Assembly: GCF_014202425.1 (NCBI RefSeq)
Contig: NZ_JACHGT010000007.1
Location: 62,001-126,000 of the forward strand
DNA from: Phytomonospora endophytica
Lineage (GTDB): Bacteria > Actinomycetota > Actinomycetes > Mycobacteriales > Micromonosporaceae
Direction: 5' to 3'
DNA: 64,000 bases
Position numbers and translations under genes: made by a program. Below the pieces are notes generated by a model. It saw only the letters and a program-made list of their open reading frames with translations. It was not told the DNA's origin and ran no database searches. Of the stretch, positions 24,435-33,108 are shown one piece after another. Position 1 is the stretch's first letter; each line of letters begins with the position of its first letter.

Positions 24435-25871
24435 CTAGTCGAGGCTGATGTACTCGTAGATCTTCTTGTACTCGTTGTAGACCGGGTGATCGGTGGTGAA
24501 CTCCTTGATCACCAGGCTTGAGTTCGCCTTCGACGTGTTCTCGTCGTACTTGAGGTTCGTCGAGCCCGTGATCGAGTAGTACTCGTGAGGGCCGCTGAAC
24601 GCGAACATCGTGTTCTTGGTGTGGGTCTTCTTGACGCCGTGATCCGCCTCGTAGTACTTGAGCTTGCCGATCTCGCCGTAGGTGCTCTGCAGCGACAGCT
24701 CCTCGTTACCGGTGTTGGTCTTGACGATGAAGCGGAAATGCTTCAGCGCGGTGTCCGGCGAGTCGTAGATCTTCTTGAGCTCCTGGTACAGGCGCTCCCC
24801 GAAGTCATCGGTCTTCAGGTGATACATGTTGACCTTGAGGTAACGATCGCCCGAGACCTTCGCCATCTGGTCGACGTACTTCGCGATGGGGTTGAACGTG
24901 GTGTTCCAGGCGTCCGTCGTCTCCGGGATCGGGAAGAAGTACGCGCTGAAGTGCTTGTCGTCGTAGTTCAGCCGACCGGCCGCATGAGCGGCGCGCACCG
25001 CCGTGTGGAACGCGGCCTGGTTCGTGGCGTTGTCGTAGATCTTGCCGAAGTAGCCGTCGTAGGCCCGCATCAACTCCGGGTGCCCGTTGACGAGGGTCCC
25101 GGACTGGACCCAGTTGTGGTCGTCGGAGTTCCCCACCACGTCCGGTTCGATCGGGCCGTCGGGGACACCGACGCTGTTGTGCTGGTCCACATTGGTCGTC
25201 GTCGTGTAGGTGGTGCCGAGTACCGCGGCGCCACTGTCGCCCAGGTAGTGGCTTACGGTCATGTACTTGGCGTGCATCTGCTTCTCACTGGCGTCGCCCC
25301 AGGTGACCTTGCGGATCCTGAGGTAGTCGCCGACCTGGCAGTTCGCGTCGCCGGTGCAGGGGTCGTCGAGAAGGCCGGTGACGTAGTTCAAGACCGTGTT
25401 GGTCTTGTTGCCCGACTTCGGCGGCATCTCGTCGGGAGCGTCCTTCTGGTAGACGAAGTCCACCTTCACCTTGTGCATCGCGGCCTTCACCAGCGAGTAC
25501 GACAGCTTCTCGGAGTTCGTCCCGCCGAAGTCGTTGTCCTCGACCCGGCCGTACGAGGCCGGATCGTCGGGGTTGAAGCCGATGTAGACGTCGTGCGCCA
25601 TGGTGTACATCGCGAACCTGACCGTCACCTCGGTCGAGGGATTCGCGTCCTTGTAACGGATCGCACGGTTGAGCAGGTCCCCGTACTTGAACACCGGGCT
25701 GTTGGTGGTGTCGCCGACGTCGCGCGAGTAGATCTTGACCCGAACGTCCTTGCCGTCGTAGGTGAACGGGATCGACGCCGACACCGTGGCCTGCGCGGTG
25801 CCGGCGGCTCCCGTCGCCAGCAGGACCGCGCTCAACGCGAGGACGAGCAGGCTCGCCACACGTTTCCTCAT
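24435..25871 (-). CDS. Secreted phospholipase-D-fold protein
   Basis: A 478-residue exported protein. The N terminus is a Sec signal (MRKRVASLLVLALSAVLLAT, cleavage near AQA). Two PLD-type HxK motifs are visible: HAK in EKQMHAKYMTVS (about residue 200) and HTK in KKTHTKNTMFAFSG (about 416), each followed by an Asn-containing TTTTN or GSTN element. The usual Asp of HxKxxxxD is absent in both, so it belongs to a divergent PLD-like subgroup, and phospholipase activity is not certain. Asn and Lys are more frequent than in neighbouring proteins. The ATG at 25871 has a strong GGGGAGGAA ribosome site. Confidence 0.82.
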   Translation of the reverse strand: MRKRVASLLVLALSAVLLATGAAGTAQATVSASIPFTYDGKDVRVKIYSRDVGDTTNSPVFKYGDLLNRAIRYKDANPSTEVTVRFAMYTMAHDVYIGFNPDDPASYGRVEDNDFGGTNSEKLSYSLVKAAMHKVKVDFVYQKDAPDEMPPKSGNKTNTVLNYVTGLLDDPCTGDANCQVGDYLRIRKVTWGDASEKQMHAKYMTVSHYLGDSGAAVLGTTYTTTTNVDQHNSVGVPDGPIEPDVVGNSDDHNWVQSGTLVNGHPELMRAYDGYFGKIYDNATNQAAFHTAVRAAHAAGRLNYDDKHFSAYFFPIPETTDAWNTTFNPIAKYVDQMAKVSGDRYLKVNMYHLKTDDFGERLYQELKKIYDSPDTALKHFRFIVKTNTGNEELSLQSTYGEIGKLKYYEADHGVKKTHTKNTMFAFSGPHEYYSITGSTNLKYDENTSKANSSLVIKEFTTDHPVYNEYKKIYEYISLD

Positions 25872-26104
25872 GTGTTTCCTCCCCTTTGGGCACGACGGAT
25901 CCACCGCCGTGCGGACAGCACTTGCCCCTCGCGGCGTCCGGAGGAAGACCACCGGCCCCACAGCCGCGCGCCGGACCTGAACCGGCATATCCGGTCAGGC
26001 TATGGCGGACCACCGCGCAACGGCACGAGTTCGGCCGAGCGGGCGAACTCCCGCCACCGTTCACCCGATGTTCACCAGGTCCGGGAAGCGTTGCGCGCCA
26101 AGAA

Positions 26105-26896
26105 CTACCGCTCCGTGCGGTGGTAACCGGGCGCCACCCCGGCGACGAAGTCCTTGCGGTAGACCCCATGACGCAGTTCGGCTTCGTAACCCTCGAACTG
26201 CGGCAGCCCCATCGCCTTCGCGACGGCGAGTTCGGCCTCCACGTCGTAGGGGACACGCACGAACTGGAGCGAGAAAGGCGCGTCGTCGAGCGAGTCGACG
26301 ACGCCCTCGACGATGACGTACACCGGAGTCGGGTCATCGAGACTGTTGCCGACACTGCCGGTGTTGAACAAGGTGCGGCTCTCGCGATCGACTTCGAGGT
26401 ACGCGTCGTGGGTGTCGCCGTAACCGACGACGGTGGGGACGGGCCCGTCACCGGTGGCGGGAGTGTTGGTGAACATCTCCAGGAACTCGGCCTCGAAGTG
26501 ATCGAAGCGGACCCGGCGATGGACCGACGTCGGCGAGGCGTGGAACAAGCGGATACGACGGCCGCTGACGACGAAGTCGTGACTGAAGGGGAGGCCACGA
26601 AGCCACTCGCCCTGGCCCTCGGCGAGCTGGTCAAGCCACCAGGTCAGGGAAGGGCTGTCGAATTCGCGATCGGGATCAGGGAGGAAGTCGTCCCAGTTCC
26701 CGAGGATGTTGACCGCACAGCGTTCCCGGCAGATGTCGATGACCTCGCGGCCCCGCGGGCCCTTCCCGACATAGTCGCCGAGATTGAAGACGCGGGTGAT
26801 GCCACGAGCATCGATGTCCGCGAGGACGGCTTCGAGGGCGGTGAGGTTGCCGTGGACGTCCGAGATGAGAGCGATGCGTTCGAGGGCAGGGTGCAT
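26105..26896 (-). CDS. Metallophosphoesterase (YfcE/MJ0936-like)
   Basis: A 263-residue calcineurin-like phosphoesterase. The metal-site motifs appear in order: DVHGN (about residues 13-17), GDYVGKGP, GNWDD in the place of GNHD, a lone His in FHASPTS, and GYGDTH in place of GHTH. The GNHD His is replaced by Trp, as in several YfcE-like enzymes that have GNCD there. It probably hydrolyses a phosphodiester; the substrate is unknown. The ATG at 26896 has a GAGG site. The 79-bp repeat array begins about 90 bases upstream. Confidence 0.83.
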   Translation of the reverse strand: MHPALERIALISDVHGNLTALEAVLADIDARGITRVFNLGDYVGKGPRGREVIDICRERCAVNILGNWDDFLPDPDREFDSPSLTWWLDQLAEGQGEWLRGLPFSHDFVVSGRRIRLFHASPTSVHRRVRFDHFEAEFLEMFTNTPATGDGPVPTVVGYGDTHDAYLEVDRESRTLFNTGSVGNSLDDPTPVYVIVEGVVDSLDDAPFSLQFVRVPYDVEAELAVAKAMGLPQFEGYEAELRHGVYRKDFVAGVAPGYHRTER

Positions 26897-26984
26897 CGCG
26901 ACATCCTCGCACTCTGCAGGTTCGGGCCGCGCTCTGCTCTTTTGGGCGGCGCGAACGAAACCGCCTTGCGGGTATGGGATCGGG

Positions 26985-27625
26985 CTGCGGCCCGCCGCCG
27001 GTGCCAGGTCCCCGGCGTGAGTGCGCCGCGAAGAGGAACTCACCCTGCCGGCACCGAATCGCACTGCGGCCCACCGCCGGTGCCAGGTCCCCGGCGTGAG
27101 TAAGCCGCGAAGAGGAACTCACCCTGCCGACACCGGATCGCACTGCCGCCCGCCGCCGGTGCCAGGTCCCCGGCGTGAGTAAGCCGCGAAGAGGAACTCA
27201 CCCTGCCGACACCGAATCGCACTGCGGCCCACCGCCGGTGCCAGGTCCCCGGCGTGAGTAAGCCGCGAAGAGGAACTCACCCTGCCGACACCGAATCGCA
27301 CTGCGGCCCACCGCCGGTGCCGGATCCCCGGCGTGAGTAAGCCGCGAAGAGGAACTCACCCTGCCGACACCGAATCGCACTGCCGCCCGCCGCCGATGCC
27401 GGATCCCCGGCGTGAGTAAGCCGCGAAGAGGAACTCACCCTGCCGACACCGAATCGCACTGCCGCCCACCGCCGATGCCAGGTCCCCGGCGTGAGTAAGC
27501 CGCGAAGAGGAACTCACCCTGCCGACACCGAATCGCACTGCCGCCCACCGCCGGTGCCAGGTCCCCGGCGTGAGTAAGCCGCGAAGAGGAACTCACCCTG
27601 CCGGCACCGAATCGCACTGCGGCCC
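26985..27625. repeat. Tandem array of eight 79-bp repeats
   Basis: Exactly eight 79-bp units run from 26985 to 27616, followed by nine bases of a ninth. The first unit is the most diverged; inner units differ by only a few substitutions (for example GGTGCCAGGTC versus GATGCCGGATC). Because 79 is not a multiple of three, no protein repeat is encoded. Each unit holds two small inverted repeats: GTGAGT...ACTCAC and CGCCGG...CCGGCG. The array fills most of the roughly 1-kb divergent space between the metallophosphoesterase (start 26896) and the Ddn/hemerythrin gene (start 27896). No spacer-like unique sequence separates units, so this is not CRISPR. Confidence 0.95.
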
Positions 27626-27895
27626 GTCCTCTCGACTCCGGCGCACCGTGCTATCGTTCGTCCCGAGCCCGTGCATTCTCTGCCCTGCAGACGATGCGCC
27701 GGCGGAGTGGGTTTGGAGGTATTTCTTCACCGGCACGACAGGTTGACGCGTTTCGACGTCCCTCGTGTTCCGGGATCCCACACATCCAGGGCAAGGTGCC
27801 CTTCTCCCCACCCGTTCAGACCTGCGGGAAACCTCGACGCCTTCTCGCGAAGGCGTGCTTCCGCGACCCCTTTTACCCTTCACCGAAAGGCATAC
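27626..27895. other. Leader region between the repeat array and the Ddn/hemerythrin gene
   Basis: No gene is supported here. A small perfect hairpin, ACGCCTTC with GAAGGCGT around TCGC (27837-27856), lies 40 bases before the ATG. Together with the repeat array (26985-27625) this completes the noncoding stretch 26897-27895. The promoter of the downstream gene is presumably here, but I could not fix its hexamers. Confidence 0.4.
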
Positions 27896-28804
27896 ATGTC
27901 CGAGCACGTTCACGATTTCCAGCGTTGGGTCATCGATGAGTTCCGCGCCAACCGCGGCAAGGTCGGCGGCATGTTCGAAGGCTCGACACTGGCGCTGCTG
28001 ACCACGATCGGCGCGAAGTCCGGCCTCCGCCGGACAAGTCCACTGGGCTACCTCCACATCGACGGCAAAGCCGTCGTCGTCGCCTCCGCGATGGGTGCCG
28101 ACCGCCACCCCGGCTGGTACCACAACGTCCTCCACAACCCGGTCGTGAGCGTCGAAACGGGCACCGAGACCTACCAGGCGATCGCCGCCGTCCCCACGGT
28201 CGTCGACCGCGAGAACCTCTGGGCCGAAGCCATCGCGCAAGCCCCCGGATACGCCGACTACCAGCAGAAGACCAGCCGGATCATCCCCGTCGTGGTCCTG
28301 CACCGTATCGACGAGTCGCCCGGCGCGGAACGGGTCCGGGGACTCGGGGACTTCATCGTCGAAGGCCACGACTGGCTCCGCGACGAACTCGCGAAGCTCC
28401 GCCGGCAGGTCGACGCGATCGCCGACGGCGGTGACCCCGACGTGCTCACCGCGACACCACCGGACCTGGGCCGTCAGATGCGCACCCACTGCCTCGACTT
28501 CTGTGCCGCCCTGAAACAACACCACACAGGTGAGGACCGCGGCGGTTTCCCGGCGCTGGCACAACGCTTCCCCGACCTCGCGGCGCCTTTGCGCCGCCTC
28601 GGAGAGGAACACGAGGTCGTCGCCCGGCTCCAAGAGGAGATCCGCGCACTCGTCGACGCCTACGTGCCCGGAGAAACCGATCCCGCACGACTCCGCGACG
28701 AACTCGGTGTCCTCGCCGACCGCCTGGAAGCGCATTTCGACTACGAGGAATGGACCATCGTCGACGCCCTCAACACGATGGGACCGGCACCGGTCATTCC
28801 CTGA
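27896..28804 (+). CDS. Fusion: F420-dependent nitroreductase (Ddn-like) plus hemerythrin HHE domain
   Basis: A 302-residue two-domain protein. Residues about 1-145 match the deazaflavin (F420)-dependent nitroreductase family: a LLTTIGAKSGLRRTSPLGYL core, then GADRHPGWYHNVLHNP. Residues about 175-300 form a hemerythrin-like HHE bundle with His/Glu in MRTHCLDFCAALKQHHTGED, EEHEVVARL and HFDYEEWTI, expected to bind a di-iron centre. The pair suggests F420-dependent redox chemistry linked to oxygen or nitric-oxide sensing or detoxification. The ATG at 27896 has a GAAAGG site. It is ended by the hairpin at 28826. Confidence 0.85.
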   Translation: MSEHVHDFQRWVIDEFRANRGKVGGMFEGSTLALLTTIGAKSGLRRTSPLGYLHIDGKAVVVASAMGADRHPGWYHNVLHNPVVSVETGTETYQAIAAVPTVVDRENLWAEAIAQAPGYADYQQKTSRIIPVVVLHRIDESPGAERVRGLGDFIVEGHDWLRDELAKLRRQVDAIADGGDPDVLTATPPDLGRQMRTHCLDFCAALKQHHTGEDRGGFPALAQRFPDLAAPLRRLGEEHEVVARLQEEIRALVDAYVPGETDPARLRDELGVLADRLEAHFDYEEWTIVDALNTMGPAPVIP

Positions 28805-28825
28805 CCTTTCCAGAACCGAACAGAA

Positions 28826-28870
28826 CGGCCCGGTGCCGTTTCCCGGAAAGGGTGAAACGGCACCGGGCCG
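28826..28870. terminator. Bidirectional hairpin terminator
   Basis: A perfect 17-bp stem (28826-28842 with 28854-28870) around an 11-base loop, between the convergent stops at 28804 and 28889. The TTTC at the loop side of the left arm mirrors GAAA on the right. Confidence 0.82.
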
Positions 28871-28888
28871 TGCCCGGAAACGCTTTCC

Positions 28889-29824
28889 TCAGCGCCGGAC
28901 CGCGACGATGTCGTAGGTCGTGTCCGGCGTCGGCGGAGTGTTGAAGCGCGCGTTGACGAAGTAGACACGGTCGCGGTACCGGGCGGCCGTCGTCGGCACG
29001 TCGAAACGCGAGTCGGTCACCGTGCGGAGGGGTTCGGCGCTCGTGCCGCTGTGGTCGAGACCGAGGACCGGCACCTCGTTGGCACGGTTGCGCACGACGT
29101 ACAGCCGCCGCCCGTCGCGCAGGAGCCCGTCGCCGAAGGTGAGGCCGACTCCCCCGGTGTCGACGGCCCGGGATCCGCCGTCACGGCCGACCCGGAACAG
29201 CAGGCCCCTGTTCGACTGGACGATGAGCAGCGCGCGACCGTCCGGCGTGGTCGTGACGCCGTTGGCGTTGAAGCCGGTGTCGTAGACGAAGTCACCGGTG
29301 ATCGGCACCCGCCGGACCCGCTCCTGCCCCGGCAGGCGCCCGTGCGGCCCGAAAGGCACCTCGTAGAAGAACGGCGAGACCGAGTCGGTGAAGTAGGCCG
29401 CCCACGGGGTGACGACGACGTCGTTGACGAAGGTGGCGGCGTCGGCGGCGAGCCGGTAGGTCGCCAGCGTCCGGCCGCTGTCGAGGTCGAAGACCCGCCC
29501 TTCCCCGGTGGCGCCACCGGCGCCGAACAGCCTCCCGCGACGGTCGGCGTGCAGCCCGACCACGCCGGTGCCGGGCCCGGTGATGTGGACGGTGCCGGCG
29601 CCGGTGCGTAGGTCGGCGCGGTAGACCGAGCCGTCGGCGAGCGAGCCGGCGTAGGCGTGGTGCCCCACGATGGCGATGCCTTCCGGGCGCCAGCCGTTCG
29701 GGAGGGCGATCCGGTCGGGGTGGTGGTCGGCGGCCTCCGCCGGTCCCGCGACGAGGAGTGCGGCGGGCACGGCGGCGCAGGCGGTGATGAGGGTGCGTCG
29801 GGTGAGCGTGCGGTCGTCGGTCAC
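28889..29824 (-). CDS. Exported SMP-30/gluconolactonase-like beta-propeller protein
   Basis: A 311-residue protein with an N-terminal twin-arginine-type signal (TRRTLITACAAVPAALLVAG, cleavage near AEA). The rest consists of repeated short blade-like segments typical of SMP-30/LRE beta-propellers (for example NGWRPEGIAIVGHHAYAGSL and FNANGVTTTPDGRALLIVQS). Enzymatic activity, such as lactone hydrolysis, is possible but not shown by any motif I can identify. The start is a GTG at 29824. It is 31 bases downstream of the secreted hydrolase gene and likely cotranscribed with it. Confidence 0.75.
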   Translation of the reverse strand: MTDDRTLTRRTLITACAAVPAALLVAGPAEAADHHPDRIALPNGWRPEGIAIVGHHAYAGSLADGSVYRADLRTGAGTVHITGPGTGVVGLHADRRGRLFGAGGATGEGRVFDLDSGRTLATYRLAADAATFVNDVVVTPWAAYFTDSVSPFFYEVPFGPHGRLPGQERVRRVPITGDFVYDTGFNANGVTTTPDGRALLIVQSNRGLLFRVGRDGGSRAVDTGGVGLTFGDGLLRDGRRLYVVRNRANEVPVLGLDHSGTSAEPLRTVTDSRFDVPTTAARYRDRVYFVNARFNTPPTPDTTYDIVAVRR

Positions 29825-29855
29825 GTTGTCCAGCCTTCCGGTGGGCGATTCGGCG

Positions 29856-31844
29856 TCAGCCGACGGGGGCGGCCGTGCAGGGCCGCCCGCCGCAGACGTC
29901 GACGACGAGTCCGTACTTGAGGAACCACGCCTTCTGCACCCGTGCGTCCGGGTCGGCGCGGGGATCTTCGTGGGAGTCCTCGCCGGCGTAGGGCGGGACG
30001 TTGCCGGTCGGGGGCACGGGTGCGCCGCTGTCCCACACGACCATCGCCGAACCGGGATAGGGCCACCACGGCAGCGGAGGCAGGCCCCAGTAGGGCACGA
30101 CGTCGGGGCCGCGGCCCGGCGCGAGCGCGGGCCGGTGGATCCGTGCGCCGATCGTGCGGGCCTCGACCTCGGCGGCGACGGTGGTCACCTGGTGGTCGCC
30201 GAAGGCGACGTGCATGAGGACCTGGTGGCGGGGTGTTCCCGGCAGTGGGTCGCCGGTCATGTGGGCGGCGTATCCGTTGGCCTCGCCGCGGTCCCAGAGC
30301 ATCTGCAGGAGGGCGAAGATGAGTTGCTGGTCGAGTTTGTCGGGGTAGGAGACGTTCATGATCTGCTGGAAGGGCTGGAAGTCGACCGAGCGGTTCAGCA
30401 GCGTCGAGTAGTTCATGCCCGGCACGCCAAGGACGCCCCGCCGGACGTCGGTGGAGACGGCGAGGAGGGCTCCCCCGGCGATCCCGCCCTGGCTGTTGCC
30501 GTCGAAGACGACCCCCTTGCGCGGGTCGATGACGGGCCGGTCGCGGTCGTTGCGGAACGCGGGGTGCGTGGCCAGGCCGTCGCGGTGGCCGAGCGCGCGG
30601 CCGAGGAACAGGAACGCGAGCATGCCCTGCTGGAGCCGGTCGGGGACGGCGCCGAAGCCGGAGAGGTCGCCGAAGACGCCCGCGACGTAGGGGATGTCCT
30701 CGTCGGCCATGCCGATCCAGCGGGTGGCGCAGAAGACGAAGCCGTGTTCGGCGGCCATGGCCTTGACGTTCCCGGCGCGGACCTCGGTGTCGCGGCCGAG
30801 GAGGCCGTGGCCGTAGAGGGACGCCTGCGCGGGTTTCGTCAGGGCGGTGTGCGGGACGACGCAGAGGAAACGGGCTTTGACGACGTCGCCGGGGTTGCGG
30901 CTCGGGACGCCGTCGGCGTCGAGGCGGAGGGTGGATCCGGGTGGGCCGCCGGGCCGGGAGAGGTAGTTGGGGACGGGCATCTCGCCGCTGATCTCGCGGG
31001 CGATCAGCGGGTCCTGCTCGGGCGTGTGCTCCACGACGGAGGTCACCGTGAAGTCGGGTGCCTCGCCGTCGAGTTCGGCGAGTGCCTCGTCGCGCATGTG
31101 GGTGAGCCGGCCGGTGGTGGACTCGGTGGAGGCGACGGTGAAGTCCCAGGCGAGGTGGAGGTCCCGGGTGCCGACGCCGGCGCGGGCGAGGTCGCGGAGC
31201 GCGGGTCTGAGGGCGCGCTGGCGGTCACGGAGCGGGTCGTCGGCGGGGAGGGTGCGGCCGAGGAGTCGGGTAAAGGTCTCGCCGGGGGCGATGGCCGAGC
31301 CGTCGGCGGCTTTGAGGTCGCGGAGGGCGACGACGTAGCGGTGGCCGTCGGTCAGGTTCTCGGCGGGCCGGACGATGAGGGCCTGCCGTCCGGTGCTCGC
31401 GTTGGCGTCGAGTTCGGCCCAGTAGGGGTGCCTGCGGCCGGTGTCGGCGTCGAGCAGCACGATGGGCGCGTCGCGGGCGAGGGAGCGGCCGATGTCGGTG
31501 ACGGGGGCGGCTCCGGTCGTGGCCAGGTCGAGGCCGGGGACGCGCGCCAGGATCATCGAGCCGGGCGAGAAGCCGTCGGCCTGGTTCCAGGCGGCCGGGT
31601 CGATGCCCTTCCCGAGCGCGTTGCGCGGGGTCGCGGCCGGGTCGAAGGCGATCCGGCGCCCGGTGGGCGTGTCGGCGGGGACCGTGAACCAGTCGTTCGG
31701 GAACGGCAGGAGGCAGGCGGCCGGGTCGATCGGGTCGCAGCCGGGCGCCACGGCGTCCTCCGCCGCCTGGACGGGCGGGGCCACGAGGAGCACGGCGGCC
31801 ATGACGAGGGCGGCCGCTGCGGCCGGGAGGGGACGTAAACGCAT
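29856..31844 (-). CDS. Secreted alpha/beta-hydrolase-fold protein
   Basis: A 662-residue exported protein with a Sec signal of about 28 residues (ending VQAAED). Its hydrolase character rests on the nucleophile elbow GNSQGG (GxSxG, Ser near residue 450), preceded by a KGVVFDGNSQGG strand, and an earlier ASLYGHGLLGR segment typical of the oxyanion-hole strand. The N-terminal roughly 250 residues (starting with CDPIDPAACLLPFPNDWFTV) form an extra domain shared by large actinobacterial and myxobacterial secreted hydrolases of unknown substrate. The first gene of a probable two-gene operon with the propeller protein. Confidence 0.75.
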   Translation of the reverse strand: MRLRPLPAAAAALVMAAVLLVAPPVQAAEDAVAPGCDPIDPAACLLPFPNDWFTVPADTPTGRRIAFDPAATPRNALGKGIDPAAWNQADGFSPGSMILARVPGLDLATTGAAPVTDIGRSLARDAPIVLLDADTGRRHPYWAELDANASTGRQALIVRPAENLTDGHRYVVALRDLKAADGSAIAPGETFTRLLGRTLPADDPLRDRQRALRPALRDLARAGVGTRDLHLAWDFTVASTESTTGRLTHMRDEALAELDGEAPDFTVTSVVEHTPEQDPLIAREISGEMPVPNYLSRPGGPPGSTLRLDADGVPSRNPGDVVKARFLCVVPHTALTKPAQASLYGHGLLGRDTEVRAGNVKAMAAEHGFVFCATRWIGMADEDIPYVAGVFGDLSGFGAVPDRLQQGMLAFLFLGRALGHRDGLATHPAFRNDRDRPVIDPRKGVVFDGNSQGGIAGGALLAVSTDVRRGVLGVPGMNYSTLLNRSVDFQPFQQIMNVSYPDKLDQQLIFALLQMLWDRGEANGYAAHMTGDPLPGTPRHQVLMHVAFGDHQVTTVAAEVEARTIGARIHRPALAPGRGPDVVPYWGLPPLPWWPYPGSAMVVWDSGAPVPPTGNVPPYAGEDSHEDPRADPDARVQKAWFLKYGLVVDVCGGRPCTAAPVG

Positions 31845-31959
31845 GGTTGAGGTCTATCGGACGACGGGGTCGCCGTCAACGGGAAGCGCTCCCATCACCG
31901 TGGGTGACGTCGTGGATCATGGATTTGCCGAAGCGCCGATCGCGTCACACAATTCCCCG

Positions 31960-33108
31960 GTGACCGATGACCCCTCCCCCGCCGGCGGCGCCGAACCCGC
32001 CGTCGCCGACGAACGCCGCGCCTCCACCCTCGAACTGTTCTTCGACCTGGTCTTCGTCTTCGCGTTCACCCAGGTCACCGGCATGCTCGCGGAGAATCCC
32101 ACGCTGACGGGCCTCTCGCACGCGGTGCTGCTGCTGGCGATCATGTGGTGGGCGTGGGGCGCGTACGCGTGGCTCACCAACGCCGTCTCGACCGAGTTCC
32201 TCCTGCCACGGCTGGTCCTGCTCGCGTCGATGGCGGGGTTCACCGTGGTGGCGCTGTCGGTGCCGGAGGCCTTCGAGTCGGCGGCGGTGCCCTTCGCCGT
32301 CGGCATCCTGCTGGTGTTCCTGCTGCACGCGGTGTTGTACGCGTCGGCGGGCGGGCGGCTCGACCGGGCCGGGATCCTGCGTCTGGCGCCGACGAACGTG
32401 ATCGCCTCGCTGCTCGTCCTCGGGGCCGCGTTCGTGCCCGCGCAGGTGCGGATCTGGTTGTGGGTGGTGGCGGTGGCGGTCTTGTACGTCGGCCCCTTCC
32501 TCAGCGACATCGGCCGCTTCCGGGTCCACCCGACCCACTTCGCCGAGCGGCACAGCCTCATCGTGATCATCGCCTTCGGGGAGACGATCGTGGCCATCGG
32601 CGTCGGCGCGACCGCCGACGGGACGTCGGTCTCCGGGCTGGAGCTCGTCGCCGGGCTGGTCACGATCGCCCTGGTCAGCGCCATGTGGTGGCGCTACTTC
32701 GACGCCGAGGCCGCCCGTGCCGAGCACGCGCTGATGGCCCGGACGGGGGTGGCGCGTTCGCGCCTGGCCCGCGACGTTTTCAGCTACCTGCACATGCCGC
32801 TCGTCGGCTCGATCGTGCTCATGGCGGTCGGTATCAAGAAGACCATCGGGCATCCCGGCGACCATCTCAAGACCCTGCCCGCGATCCTCCTGTGCGGTGG
32901 GGCCGCGTTGTTCCTGCTGATGCTGGCCGCGATGCGGTTGCGCCGGGACGAGGCGATCGGCTGGTCGACGCCCGTCGGCATCGCCGGGTGCCTGGCGGTC
33001 ACGCCGCTGGCCATGTTCGGGCCCGCGATCGCCGCCGTCGGCGCGCTCGCGGTGATCTTCGCCGTCATCGTCATCGCGGACATGCGGGCGAAGTACCGCA
33101 GGCTCTAA
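31960..33108 (+). CDS. ltrA: Low temperature requirement protein A (LtrA) family membrane protein
   Basis: A 382-residue polytopic membrane protein with about ten hydrophobic helices. The hallmark STLELFFDLVFVFAFTQVT occurs right at the start (residues 20-38), followed later by the conserved FAERHSLIVIIAFGETIVAI. The molecular function of LtrA is unknown; it was first linked to cold growth in Listeria. The start is a GTG at 31960, just before the first helix; the open frame upstream lies in antisense of the hydrolase gene. Its stop overlaps that of the convergent ATP-grasp gene by four bases. Confidence 0.88.
   Translation: MTDDPSPAGGAEPAVADERRASTLELFFDLVFVFAFTQVTGMLAENPTLTGLSHAVLLLAIMWWAWGAYAWLTNAVSTEFLLPRLVLLASMAGFTVVALSVPEAFESAAVPFAVGILLVFLLHAVLYASAGGRLDRAGILRLAPTNVIASLLVLGAAFVPAQVRIWLWVVAVAVLYVGPFLSDIGRFRVHPTHFAERHSLIVIIAFGETIVAIGVGATADGTSVSGLELVAGLVTIALVSAMWWRYFDAEAARAEHALMARTGVARSRLARDVFSYLHMPLVGSIVLMAVGIKKTIGHPGDHLKTLPAILLCGGAALFLLMLAAMRLRRDEAIGWSTPVGIAGCLAVTPLAMFGPAIAAVGALAVIFAVIVIADMRAKYRRL

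Noticed and set aside
25979-25993. Short ACCGG-CATAT-CCGGT inverted repeat upstream of the PLD-fold gene as an operator
   Set aside because: Only five base pairs per arm and over 100 bases from the start; such short GC repeats are frequent by chance here.
26985-27625. CRISPR array or repeat protein
   Set aside because: Units abut with no unique spacers, no cas genes are present, and the 79-base period breaks the reading frame every unit.
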